A DNA stretch of 26,361 nucleotides from Baffinella frigidus (lineage: Eukaryota; Cryptophyceae; Cryptomonadales; Baffinellaceae): contig MU646546.1 in assembly GCA_026770585.1 (NCBI GenBank), forward strand, positions 105,754 through 132,114. The letters run 5' to 3'. The first letter of the stretch is position 1, and every line of letters begins with the position of its first letter. This document shows, piece by piece, positions 16,701 to 21,368 of this stretch. Under the pieces are notes generated by a model that saw only the letters and a program-made list of their open reading frames with translations, was not told the origin of the DNA and searched no databases. The translations under genes were made by a program, and so were the position numbers.

Positions 16701-18647
16701 TTCTCTCTCCTAACTCGTGTGTGTTCTCTCTCCTAACTCTTGTTCCCTCTCCTCACTCTGGTGTGCGACGCGGTGGGGTGGGTGGGGGCTCACGGCGCTC
16801 AACATCGTGTGGCTGTCTTTGGCCTAACAACCTACTAACCCCTATTAGACCCAATAACCTTGGCCTAACGACCCTCCGGCTTACGTCATTATGTGCCTCC
16901 GGCTGACGCAACTCTGGTGTGCAGGTGCCCTAGTTCCTAAGCCCTGCATCCCACACGCGGATGCAGGGTCTGTCCTAACTCTGGTGTGCGACGGTGCAGG
17001 TGGGGATGCGGGGTAGTAGCAGCCTTGGGATGGGAAGGGTGTTCTCTCTCCTAACAGCCTCACGACTCGGAGGCTGACGCGACTCTGGTGCGCAACTCAG
17101 GTGGGGCTCACGGCGCTCAACGTCGTGTGGCTGGTCAAGATCACCTCGGGGGTGTGGAAGGTGACCCCCACACCCCACACCCCACCCCCCAAACCCTGAA
17201 CTGTGAACCCTGAACCCTGAACCCTGAAACCCAAACCCTGAACCTTCAACCCGGTTGGGGGTCACGGTACTTAACGTCGTGTGGCTGGTCAAGATCACGT
17301 CGGGGGTGTGAAAGGTACCCCCCAAACCCCGAACCCCACACCCCATACCCTAAACCCCAAACCCCAAACCCCAAACCCCCAACCCCAAACCCCAAACCCC
17401 AAACCCCACACCCTAAAACCTGAACCCTGAACCCTGAACCCTGAACCCTGAACCCTGAACCCTGAACCCTGAACACCAAACCCCAAACCCCAAACCCCAA
17501 ACCCCAAACCCCAAACCCCCAAATGGGGGGTTAGGGTTCGGGGTTTAGGGTTTGGGGTTTGGGGTTTGGGGTTTGGGGGGGGGCGTGGAGGTGACCCCTC
17601 CCGACGCGCCCACTCCAGCAAGCCCCCCACCCTGAACACTAAACACTGAACCCTACACACTTCACACTACACACTACACACTACACACGACACACGACAC
17701 ACGACACAATACACACTACACACTTAACCCTACACACTACACACTCAACACGACACACTACAAAATAAACCCTAAAATCCTAAAACCCCAACCCCCAAAC
17801 CCGGAAGGTGTTTCGGAAGCGCCTATTCCCGACGGAAGCCGAGAAGAGAGAGCGCACGGAGGCCCGTGCCAAGGTCTAACTCCACCCCAGACTATTGCTC
17901 CAAAAAACGATTTCCCTGCTCCGAAAACCGATTCCCCGCTACTACACATCCGCAAAACACAAAACGATGACAGCACTGGGCTAGGGAGAACCTAGCTCTG
18001 CCTCACGCGGGTTGACTGTCGGCCTATTCTCGAGTTGGCATGCTGGGTTTCTATGCTGGGTGCAAAGTTGACATGCTGGGTACAAAGTTGACATGTTGGG
18101 TGCAAATCCGTCAACTTTGGCGCAGCACTTGAGGTGCGTGCCAAGATCTAACTCCATCCCAGTCTTTTCGGGCGAAGCGGTTTGGTGCCCCCCCTGTGCG
18201 AGACTTACGTTGGTCAGCGTCTGCGCTTGCGTTGCTCCACGCTTTGCCAACAGCTCTCGCTTTGCTCAACGCTTTCTAGCTCTGTTCCACTTGATTTCGA
18301 CTCTGAAAATAAAAAATAGCCGTCATTATTAGTTTCAAAGCAGGATCTCCAGTGCAAATTAACTGTCCATCTACGGCTATATAGTTTTAATGATGAGACG
18401 AAATCAAGTGGGGCAGGGCCAGGGTTTACTCAACGCTTTGCTAACAGCCCTCGCTTTACTCAGCCCTCTGCTAACAGCGCGCTCTTCACTCCACGCGTTT
18501 TGCTAACAGCGCTCACATCCCCACCAGGCTCGCGTGATCAAATGGAAAGACCTTACCTGCCGCGATCAGCGAAAGCCGGACCCACTCGAGGCTGTTGAGC
18601 CAGAGCCCGAGGTGCAGCCACAGCGGTGGGGCTGCGTCTCGTGCTGA
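7451..18647 (+). CDS. TLC-domain membrane protein (TLCD4/TMEM56-like), 13 exons
   Basis: Exons: 7451-7783, 8137-8184, 9761-9844, 10782-10835, 11840-11971, 12306-12419, 13788-over 13851 (into the gap), 14868-14967, 16061-16114, 16312-16356, 17101-17160, 17808-17873, 18528-18647. Joined, more than 420 residues. They follow TLC order: an ARV segment after Trp-Cys; a helix; a segment like LTNIQPMILQTGLSHIL; DIWVHHLLA with the His-His pair; a helix leading to AVECTCALP (conserved Glu); VLGVLMVVGFV; then AYTAAVL-VGLTALNVVWLVKI, the family's last helix with N..W..KI. The tail is charged and ends GCVSC. The family includes ceramide synthases and lipid-modulating membrane proteins; the exact substrate is unknown. 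The Arg-Trp pair usual after the conserved Glu segment is not present. Eleven of the 12 introns are phase 0. Confidence 0.72.
8137..8184 (+). CDS. TLC-like gene exon 2 (16 codons)
   Basis: CAG then GTCGCGGAC; encodes VADVGFLGLLGSLSLV, a hydrophobic helix in the place where TLC proteins have H..VVG..GLY. Donor gtgcgg (or gtggtg three bases earlier). AGGTCGC stands at both intron 1 boundaries. Support is positional and compositional only. Confidence 0.5.
8220..8384. mobile_element. Near-perfect 75-bp-arm palindrome
   Basis: Left arm ggaaacagtataaaaatact... and right arm its inverse, with a loop of about 15 bases (tatcatcacaaaaca). Each tip carries its own small hairpin (aacagtat/atactgtt). The inner parts contain aaagttgatt and gccacttttggcg. 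Non-coding foldback in intron 2. Confidence 0.88.
8447..8557. mobile_element. Palindrome with TGGCTCAAATAGTGC ends
   Basis: Outer ends agtggctcaaatagtgc and gcactatttgagccacct; inner perfect stem ttggatcggggtcgga and its inverse. A related end (gtgcctcaaatagtgg) occurs at 4988-5003 without its partner. Confidence 0.82.
8640..9450 (+). repeat. GGATCCATCAAGCCTC tandem region with start-echoes of TLC exon 3
   Basis: A block of the form atgcgggatccatcaagcct, a C-run, then ...ctacgcag and tattcgcgcccgta recurs about six times through intron 2. Copies at 9076-9100, 9107-9120 and 9345-9358 keep the beginning of exon 3 (TTCGCGCCCGT); the first keeps an AG acceptor. All lie upstream of the intact exon. 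Confidence 0.72.
9139..9312. mobile_element. Palindrome with CGCCTTCGCGAAGC ends
   Basis: Arms cgccttcgcgaagcaataat ggctccaagcc and inverse; inner arms ggacacgacc / ggtcgtgtcc. 174 bp, inserted in the exon 3 echo array, with the same echo sequence on both sides. Confidence 0.85.
9455..9592. mobile_element. CCACACGGTGG element, copy 1
   Basis: 11-bp perfect terminal repeats (CCACACGGTGG, CCACCGTGTGG). The right-hand 45 bp (aagttgacttttgatgaaag) match the copy at 20126-20264. Confidence 0.72.
9761..9844 (+). CDS. TLC-like gene exon 3 (28 codons)
   Basis: acacag then GTTGCATTC; encodes VAFAPVGALTNIQPMILQTG and LSHILLEM, donor gtcccg. The LTNIQPMILQTGL stretch is similar in pattern to the third helix of TLCD4. 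Three truncated copies of its start lie upstream. Confidence 0.68.
10109..10222. repeat. 23-bp tandem repeat (GAAAACGATCAGTCAACCCGACT)n
   Basis: Five imperfect copies with the core cgatcagtcaacccg, in intron 3 of the TLC-like gene. The unit contains the AGTCAAC motif common in this window. Confidence 0.8.
10227..10323. mobile_element. CAGAGCTAGG-ended element
   Basis: gcagagctaggtgatgaacc at the left and gccatcctagctag at the right, with inner caagttgacag and ctgtcaactttt. The CAGAGCTAGGTGRTG edge recurs at 12977, 13318 and, inverted, near 18275. Confidence 0.5.
10388..10436. repeat. Small palindrome acatagc..gcctcggaacata
   Basis: cctcggaacata and tatgttccgagg face each other about 8 bases apart, in TLC intron 3. 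Confidence 0.65.
10440..10921 (+). repeat. Echoes of TLC exon 4 (start and end types)
   Basis: At 10615-10645 gtgtgtgcag is followed by a decayed exon start (GACGGCATCGC matches the exon's AACGGCATCGC). The preceding tggccgtgcgtg..tgcag stretch is repeated several times. Downstream at 10912-10921 the exon's last bases GGCGCCGAG recur. Telomere-like CCCAAAA sequence lies between exon and end-echo. Confidence 0.6.
10782..10835 (+). CDS. TLC-like gene exon 4 (18 codons)
   Basis: gtgtgcag then GGT TTC AAC; encodes GFNGIAIPVLCGAGAGAE, donor gttcaa. Phase 0 at both ends. Its acceptor region and first codons are copied upstream, and its last codons (GGCGCCGAG) recur downstream at 10912, which supports both boundaries. 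Confidence 0.65.
11084..11224. mobile_element. 141-bp ATCTCCA MITE, copy 1 (TSD GATT)
   Basis: Ends tcatctccacaaaag and ttgtatggagatta, internally palindromic with ttaattaattgctttt and a cgaaatttactacac core. GATT flanks it at 11080-11083 and 11225-11228, a 4-bp target duplication. Non-coding. Confidence 0.9.
11230..11740 (+). repeat. Four start-echoes of TLC exon 5
   Basis: Copies begin at about 11242, 11352, 11532 and 11722, each after a ggcgca(g/a) acceptor-like edge. They hold from about 16 to 100 bp of the exon 5 start before breaking into intron. Each carries the same upstream block (gagccagagctagcatttcc, gagtcgg). None reaches LGLRLDIWVHH. The unit is an intron-end plus exon-start segment of about 110-190 bp. 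Confidence 0.82.
11840..11971 (+). CDS. TLC-like gene exon 5 (44 codons) with His-His pair
   Basis: gcgcag then GTG AAG GAG; encodes VKEAPGLPAVEGKQQGVLEA, an Ala/Arg-rich link, then LGLRLDIWVHHLLA, donor gtgcac. The VHHLLA stretch corresponds to the conserved His-His of TLC domains. Four partial copies of the exon start precede it. Confidence 0.75.
12306..12419 (+). CDS. TLC-like gene exon 6 (38 codons)
   Basis: ggtgcag then GTAGCGGCG; encodes VAAMFIVLQSGEFHEEATML then TAVECTCALPVAFGQAAQ, donor gtatat. Directly after HHLLA this reproduces the helix and the conserved Glu segment of the TLC family. Three downstream copies retain its 3' part. Confidence 0.75.
12420..12871 (+). repeat. Three end-echoes of TLC exon 6 in ACGTATATAC repeats
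   Basis: 12577-12638 and 12811-12871 keep the exon's TMLTA(V/A)ECT..AAQ end and a GT donor (gtacct, gttagc). 12712-12752 keeps a shorter piece. All lie downstream. Between them are (ACGTATATAC)n microsatellites seeded at the donor's gtatatatac. A cagttgac-type small palindrome sits at 12645-12710. Confidence 0.8.
12930..13365. repeat. Tandem duplicates with GCTAGGTGGTGTTTGATGTG
   Basis: Blocks at 12930-13025 and 13268-13365 share gcgggaaagagc, ttcaccga, agacag-gctaggtggtg and accgtcggggc. They flank a CCCTAAA/CCCCAAA array (13045-13230) that is C-rich in sense. Confidence 0.7.
13230..13590 (+). repeat. Three start-echoes of TLC exon 7
   Basis: 13233-13270 (GGGCATGTTGCACGGGGCGC), 13412-13432 (caggcgggcacgctgcac) and 13518-13590 (caggctgccatgctgcacgg through GGCTTCGTC) are copies of the exon 7 start, in order of increasing completeness toward the real exon. 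The third is almost complete but runs into a GA microsatellite where the real exon runs into the gap. Confidence 0.78.
13588..13710. repeat. GA microsatellite
   Basis: (GA)n with scattered GC interruptions, about 120 bp, next to the third exon 7 echo. Confidence 0.95.
13788..13851 (+). CDS. TLC-like gene exon 7, cut by the assembly gap
   Basis: accgcag then GCCGGCATGCTG; encodes AGMLHGARSSVLGVLMVVGF V and runs into Ns. It matches the helix before the loop to the end of the TLC domain (NG.LM...FF-like). The donor is in the gap and should leave two extra bases to fit exon 8. Confidence 0.7.
13852..14085. other. Assembly gap (234 Ns)
   Basis: A run of N hides the 3' end of exon 7 and part of intron 7. 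The true length may differ. The long GA microsatellite and repeated copies just upstream probably caused it. Confidence 0.99.
14093..14370. mobile_element. GGGGTACCTCGCTCAT foldback element split by a nested MITE
   Basis: Left half caggggtacctcgctcatca..ggcctact (14105-14177) and right half tactttagggtcctagg.. (14319-14360) are the two sides of one foldback element. Removing the 14178-14318 insert and one TACT restores ggcctactttagggtcctag, the family's centre. Confidence 0.8.
14178..14318. mobile_element. 141-bp ATCTCCA MITE, copy 2 (TSD TACT), nested
   Basis: Same length and ends as the copy at 11084. TACT is present at 14174-14177 and 14319-14322. It sits inside a GGGGTACCTCGCTCAT foldback element, so it is younger than that copy. 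Confidence 0.92.
14390..14610. repeat. CCATAAACC/CCCTAAACC array
   Basis: Degenerate C-rich heptamers (ataaaccatacacc blocks, then ccccaaa) in TLC intron 7, running up to an exon 8 start-echo. Confidence 0.85.
14722..14826. repeat. CTGA/CTGG tetranucleotide repeat
   Basis: About 100 bp of mixed ctgactgactgg units in intron 7, between the start-echo and exon 8. Confidence 0.9.
14868..14967 (+). CDS. TLC-like gene exon 8 (100 bp)
   Basis: gcgcag then C GGG AAG CTG; encodes GKLTVPRAVELYGAWAG then TGQGAGDGALRDATGE, donor gtccaa. A copy of its start lies upstream (14614) and of its end plus donor downstream (15028-15048), fixing both edges. It begins with one carried base, the only non-phase-0 junction in this gene. 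Confidence 0.65.
15140..15287. mobile_element. GGGAGGCCCCACCACGCCAGATT element
   Basis: Ends gggaggcccca..ccacgccagatt and aatctggcgtggcagggcctccc are near-perfect inverses. The inside has gccaaaagtcaatttcccct and aaaagttaac. Related to 1384-1526. Confidence 0.78.
15316..16060 (+). repeat. Five tandem start-echoes of TLC exon 9
   Basis: Echo starts at 15330, 15559, 15697, 15842 and 15957, then the real exon at 16061. Each has ggtcag or gatcag followed by GTTATGGACGGGAGCATCAC, breaking off after 20-30 bp into ggcgctgggaatc or aaaattac. Each is followed by actacacgttgaaacccgga, gttcacgccattctcaaggg and ctctctgatgggatcgat. Spacing shrinks toward the exon (229, 138, 145, 115, 104 bp). Confidence 0.88.
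16061..16114 (+). CDS. TLC-like gene exon 9 (18 codons)
   Basis: gatcag then GTTATGGACGGG; encodes VMDGSITAAHRVALVFCS, donor gtcctc. It is the last of six tandem copies of the exon start and the only one that continues into HRVALVFCS and a donor. Confidence 0.68.
16120..16255. repeat. CCCCAAA array in TLC intron 9
   Basis: C-rich degenerate heptamers (aaaccccaaacctcaaacc) right after the exon 9 donor, in the sense orientation seen across this gene. Confidence 0.85.
16312..16356 (+). CDS. TLC-like gene exon 10 (15 codons)
   Basis: tctctctag then GCCCTGCTC; encodes ALLRHNLNAYTAAVL, donor gtagcg. Joined to exon 11 it forms the continuous helix AYTAAVLVGLTALNVVWLV. No echoes found. Confidence 0.65.
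16399..16538. mobile_element. 140-bp ATCTCCA MITE, copy 3 (TSD ACTC), inverted
   Basis: Opposite orientation to the other two. ACTC lies at 16395-16398 and 16539-16542. An unoccupied version of the same host sequence (cacgactcggaggctgacgc) exists at 17061-17080, showing one ACTC. Confidence 0.92.
16539..17100 (+). repeat. Tandem blocks with a start-echo of TLC exon 11
   Basis: The block ctgacgcgactctggtgcgac..gtgcaggtg..ggggtagtagcagcc..gggaagg..ttctctctcctaac recurs about four times. At 16780-16832 it carries a decayed start of exon 11 (GGGGCTCACGGCGCTCAACA then TCGTGTGGCTG) that breaks off before VKI. Otherwise I see nothing coding. Confidence 0.75.
17101..17160 (+). CDS. TLC-like gene exon 11 (20 codons), last TLC helix
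   Basis: caactcag then exactly 60 bp encoding VGLTALNVVWLVKITSGVWK, donor gtgacc. The N..W..KI..G..K signature ends TLCD4-type TLC domains. A degraded start copy lies upstream and a near-complete copy with a TGA stop lies downstream. Confidence 0.8.
17165..17800. repeat. CCCTGAA/CCCCAAA arrays and ACACT repeats in TLC intron 11
   Basis: C-rich heptamers at 17165-17245 and 17320-17520. A short inverted G-rich stretch (17521-17582) could fold on them. A second C-rich block and acacactacac microsatellite run at 17630-17780. The near-complete exon 11 echo sits at 17246-17305. Confidence 0.85.
17246..17305 (+). pseudogene. Near-complete decayed copy of TLC exon 11
   Basis: Encodes GVTVLNVVWLVKITSGV then TGA and aaggtacc. 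It keeps the donor-side context but has lost the AG acceptor and gained an in-frame stop. It lies downstream of the intact exon. Confidence 0.8.
17808..17873 (+). CDS. TLC-like gene exon 12 (22 codons)
   Basis: ccggaag then GTGTTTCGG; encodes VFRKRLFPTEAEKRERTEAR AK, donor gtctaa. Completes SGVWK-VFRKR, the usual charged tail after the last helix. If the intron is retained the protein stops after one Val. The 8-mer GGAAGGTG stands at both ends of the preceding intron. Confidence 0.7.
18000..18120. repeat. AGTTGACATGCTGGGTACA tandem repeat
   Basis: Three to four copies of a 19-20 bp unit (caaagttgacatgctgggta) ending in aatccgtcaactttgg, in TLC intron 12. Confidence 0.8.
18135..18165 (+). repeat. 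End-echo of TLC exon 12
   Basis: cgtgccaagatctaactcca repeats the exon 12 end and donor (cgtgccaaggtctaactcca at 17865), with the donor GT changed to AT. Downstream of the exon, as the rule predicts. Confidence 0.65.
18210..18515. repeat. TTTGCTAACAGCRCTCG tandem repeat split by a MITE
   Basis: Units like ctttgccaacagctctcgct recur before 18275 and after 18425. The CTGTTCCACTTGATTT element has inserted in the array. Confidence 0.7.
18275..18425. mobile_element. CTAGCTCTGTTCCACTTGATTT element
   Basis: Ends ctctgttccacttgatttcg and cgaaatcaagtggggcaggg. The AT-rich centre includes inverted agccgt/acggct and attattag/taatgatg parts. Same end family as 6046-6194. Confidence 0.75.
18528..18647 (+). 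CDS. TLC-like gene exon 13, terminal (39 codons and TGA)
   Basis: ccaccag then GCTCGCGTGATC; encodes ARVIKWKDLTCRDQRKPDPL, an acidic stretch, then PQRWGCVSC and TGA. The cysteine pair could be lipid-modified (inference). The 3' two-thirds with the stop is copied downstream at 18719-18785. The join to exon 12 is in frame but not otherwise provable. Confidence 0.55.
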   Translation, partial: ARVIKWKDLTCRDQRKPDPLEAVEPEPEVQPQRWGCVSC

Positions 18648-18654
18648 GCCTCTG

Positions 18655-18718
18655 GGGGCACAGGGATACCTCGCTCATACGAAACCGCCCACCCCCCAGG
18701 ACCACCATAGGGCCCTAG
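18655..18718. mobile_element. Half of a GGGGTACCTCGCTCAT foldback element
   Basis: cacagggatacctcgctcat..ccatagggccctaggcat, left arm only. The right arm is missing. Confidence 0.7.
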
Positions 18719-18787
18719 GCATACCACTCGAGGCTGTCGATGCAGAGCCCGGGGTACAGCCACAGCGGTGGGGTTGCGTCTCGTGCT
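18719..18787 (+). pseudogene. End-echo of TLC exon 13
   Basis: Repeats PLEAV..EP..VQPQRWGCVSC and TGA plus the following gtctctgggg, with an in-frame substitution pattern. A half foldback element (18655-18718) separates it from the real exon. Confidence 0.85.
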
Positions 18788-18799
18788 GAGTCTCTGGGG

Positions 18800-18903
18800 T
18801 ATCCCTCAAGTGGCGGACGGGCGAATAGTCGCCCTAACTCGTCCTAGGCAGGTCCTAGGGCCCTACCGTAGGGCGTATGAACCGGCTCGCCACTTTAGGG
18901 ATA
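18800..18903. mobile_element. TATCCCTTAAGTGGC element, copy 1
   Basis: tatccctcaagtggcg and cgccactttagggata ends, with central gtcctaggcaggtcctagg. Other copies: 19847, 20539 and 20880. Confidence 0.8.
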
Positions 18904-19020
18904 GGGTTACCTAGCTCATAAGAAACCGCCCCCCCCCTAGGACCACCATAGGGCCCTGGGCTTAGTCCTACTGTAGGGTCCTAGGGGGGGGCGCTTTCTT
19001 ATGAGCGAGGTACCCCTGTA
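18903..19020. mobile_element. GGGGTACCTCGCTCAT foldback, copy A
   Basis: agggttacctagctcataag..cttatgagcgaggtacccctg, arms about 50 bp around a cctaggcttagtcctactgt centre. It abuts the preceding TATCCC element. Confidence 0.85.
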
Positions 19021-19086
19021 AATTGGGGATGCAGTCCCGTTTAGGATGGCCAGAGTGTCTTTACAGAGAGGCTGTGCTGCGCCAAG

Positions 19087-19206
19087 TACAGGGGTACCTC
19101 GCTGATAAGAAAGCACCTCCCCCTAGGACCCTACAGTAGGACCATGCCTAGGGTATGGTGGTCCTAGGGGGGGGGGGCAGGTTCTTCTGAGAGAGGTACC
19201 CCTGTA
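19087..19206. mobile_element. GGGGTACCTCGCTCAT foldback, copy B
   Basis: tacaggggtacctcgctgat..gagaggtacccctgta; full length, about 120 bp; centre orientation reversed relative to copy A. Confidence 0.85.
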
Positions 19207-19274
19207 ACCCTGTGTATCAGGGGATGTTCGAAAGTTGCGCCCCCAGCCGTAGGAGCCTGCTGTAGGCCAACACC

Positions 19275-19398
19275 TACAGGGCTACCTCGCTCATAAGAAA
19301 GTGCCCCCCCCCCCAGGACCACCACAGGGCCCTAGAGGCATAGCCCTACTGTAGGGTCCTAGGGGGGGGCAGTTTCTTATGAGCGAGGTACCCCTGTA
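19275..19398. mobile_element. GGGGTACCTCGCTCAT foldback, copy C
   Basis: tacagggctacctcgctcat..atgagcgaggtacccctgta; full length with C12/G8 runs in the arms. Confidence 0.85.
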
Positions 19399-19650
19399 TC
19401 AGCCTAGGGCCGCCGTGCAAGCGGTGTAGGGCTGTGTTTTCGGCTGACCCGCTAGTAGGTTTCAGGATTCGAGACAGCTCCGGGTCTGTCCGGGTCTGTT
19501 TGGGCCCACCAAATTGGTGGGCCCGGGCAGTGTTCTGCTCTAGAGCCCGGAATTCGCGTCGATGTTTCTGCTTCATGCACTCAGGTTGTGAAGAATGTTT
19601 TTTCAATTAATAAAAGTTTTGTGGGCGGTCAGCGACTTTTCTCCCTTTGC

Positions 19651-19829
19651 CACACGAGGCTATCCATGCGAACCGATTCATAAGTTAATTATTGGATTAT
19701 TGCCCAAGAAACACGTCAAAAGTCAGCATTTGATCACGTTTCCGTACGGACATCCGTACGGAAACGTGATCATGTCCCCACAAATTTTAAAATGTTATTT
19801 TATTCTGTTCGCATGGATAGCCTCGTGTG
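19651..19829. mobile_element. Element with perfect 23-bp terminal repeats and inner palindrome
   Basis: Ends are cacacgaggctatccatgc (continuing gaac) and its exact inverse. A separate perfect 20-bp-arm palindrome (tgatcacgtttccgtacgga and inverse, 19731-19772) sits inside. Non-coding, AT-rich. Confidence 0.88.
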
Positions 19830-19830
19830 G

Positions 19831-20122
19831 ACAGGGGTATCTGGGCTATCCTTTAAGTGGCCAGCAGGCGCATACGCCCTACCGTAGGGACCTGGGACCT
19901 GCCTAGGGCGAGTTAGGGCGAATATTCACCCTACGGCTACTTAAGGGATAAGAAACCTGAACTTAAGAACACACATCGGATTTGGGCCCCTCGTTTTCTT
20001 AATTTAGTACCAGACGTTTTGACTAAACCTGTCGTTGAGCCAACCTTCTGGTACTAATTTAAGAAAACTGACACCGACCAATGTTGGAGCACCCGTGTTC
20101 TTATAGCCCAGATACCCCTGTA
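19831..20122. mobile_element. Composite foldback, ends ACAGGGGTATCTGGGCTAT
   Basis: Outer arms acaggggtatctgggctat and inverse (20103-20122) enclose three things: a TATCCCTTAAGTGGC element (19847-19950), taagaacac/gtgttctta arms, and an innermost palindrome (19993-20066, ttttcttaatttagtaccag and inverse). At least three nested levels. Confidence 0.8.
19847..19950. mobile_element. TATCCCTTAAGTGGC element, copy 2
   Basis: tatcctttaagtggcc..ctacttaagggata, nested in the 19831-20122 composite. Confidence 0.78.
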
Positions 20123-20125
20123 CAT

Positions 20126-20264
20126 CCACACAGTGGGTCTCGAGGTTTTCGTTGGGGCCGGAATCCGGGTGTAACGTGTCTAATTTGTATCACAAAAATC
20201 CTTCAAGTTAATTGTCTTCAGGTAAGTTGACTTTTGATGAAAGGTTCGTCGTCCACCGTGTGGG
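20126..20264. mobile_element. CCACACGGTGG element, copy 2 (TSD TACAT)
   Basis: Ends ccacacagtggg and ccaccgtgtggg. TACAT flanks it at 20121-20125 and 20265-20269. The right part (aagttgacttttgatgaaag) matches 9455-9592. Confidence 0.8.
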
Positions 20265-20394
20265 TACATGTGAACGCCGGTGCAGAGATTACGGTTTGCC
20301 TTCGCATCGAAGCCTCGGACCATCCTACACGCTGCTCCCAATCAATGTTCGAGTCGTCTCCCACAAGGGGCACCATCTACAGCGAAATGGCTCT

Positions 20395-20463
20395 AGGGTG
20401 TAGGGTGAAGGGGTGTAGGGTGTAGGGTCCAGGCTCTAGGGTGTAGGGTCTAGGGTCTAGGGC
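20395..20463. repeat. GTGTAGGG/GTCTAGGG array
   Basis: Short G-rich telomere-like array in intergenic sequence. Confidence 0.85.
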
Positions 20464-20465
20464 GG

Positions 20466-20700
20466 CAGGGGTACCTCGTTCATAAGGAGCCGCCGCCGCC
20501 CCTTGGGACCAACGCAGGGCTACCATAGGGCCCTAGGCATCCTTCAAGTGGCGAGGGAGTCAGATTTGACAGGTCCTAGGCAGGTCCTAGGGCCCTACCG
20601 TAGGGCGTGTGAGCCTACTCGCCACTCAAAGGCTATCAGGCTCACTGTAGATGTAGGGTCCTAAGGGAGTGCGCCTCCTCATGTGCGAGGTATCACTGCA
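20466..20700. mobile_element. GGGGTACCTCGCTCAT foldback, copy D, with nested element
   Basis: Left arm 20466-20538 and right arm 20637-20700 are separated by a TATCCC..GTGGC element (20539-20636) inserted at the centre. Confidence 0.8.
20539..20636. mobile_element. TATCCCTTAAGTGGC element, copy 3 (nested)
   Basis: atccttcaagtggcga..tcgccactcaaaggctat, inside foldback copy D. Confidence 0.78.
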
Positions 20701-20811
20701 GCCCCCGTACTATTGCACAGAGCGCCTCCACATCCCCACTATGACCACTATTTAGGTGTTTTAGGTTCTTCGAGCTCCCAACATAGACGGACACTGGAAC
20801 TTGTTCTGCCA

Positions 20812-20983
20812 CATGGCCCTAGGCATCGGCCTACTGTAGGGACCTAGGGGGCGGTGGTTTCTTATGAGCGAGGTACCCCTATCCCTTAAGTGACCATAGG
20901 GTGAATATTCACCCTAACTCGCCCTAGGCAGGTCCTAGGGCCCTACCGTAGGGCGTATGAGCCCACTGGCCACTTAAGGGATA
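20812..20983. mobile_element. Half foldback joined to TATCCCTTAAGTGGC copy 4
   Basis: Right half of a GGGGTACCTCGCTCAT element (20812-20879, ending gagcgaggtacccct) is directly followed by a complete TATCCC element (20880-20983). The foldback's left half is missing. Confidence 0.75.
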
Positions 20984-21110
20984 CGCCTCCACAAAGTTGA
21001 CAGTGCGACAGCGTCCCGCGCACGAACCCCATTGCGTTCTGTATTTAAAGCAGTGCACAGCTGCACCGCGCCTCTCTGAATTCATCTGGCACCTCTCCGG
21101 CTTTAAACCC

Positions 21111-21232
21111 TACAGGGGTACCTCGCTCATAAGAAACCGCCGTCCCTCCTAGGACCACCACAGTTTCCTAGACATGATCATGCTGTAGGGTCCTAGGGTG
21201 GGGCGGTTTCTTATGATCAAAGTACCTCTGTA
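21111..21232. mobile_element. GGGGTACCTCGCTCAT foldback, copy E
   Basis: tacaggggtacctcgctcat..ttatgatcaaagtacctctgta, right end slightly decayed. Confidence 0.85.
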
Positions 21233-21251
21233 AACCCTCAACGTTGCGCAT

Positions 21252-21368
21252 CTACAAGCGTACCTCGATTATCAGACTGCATCCACCCCTAGGACACTGC
21301 AAGAGGCCTCCATACCCAGGGCCCCGCCTTGGTCCTAGAGAGGGGGCAATTTCTCATGCGGAAGGCAC
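21252..21368. mobile_element. GGGGTACCTCGCTCAT foldback, copy F (old)
   Basis: tacaagcgtacctcgattat..ctcatgcggaaggcac; recognisable but the most diverged copy. Confidence 0.6.

Noticed and set aside
17877-17879. TAA as the certain end of the TLC-like protein
   Set aside because: The same bases form a good donor (AAG-gtctaa), an echo copies this exon edge downstream, and exon 13 joins in frame; kept only as an intron-retention alternative.
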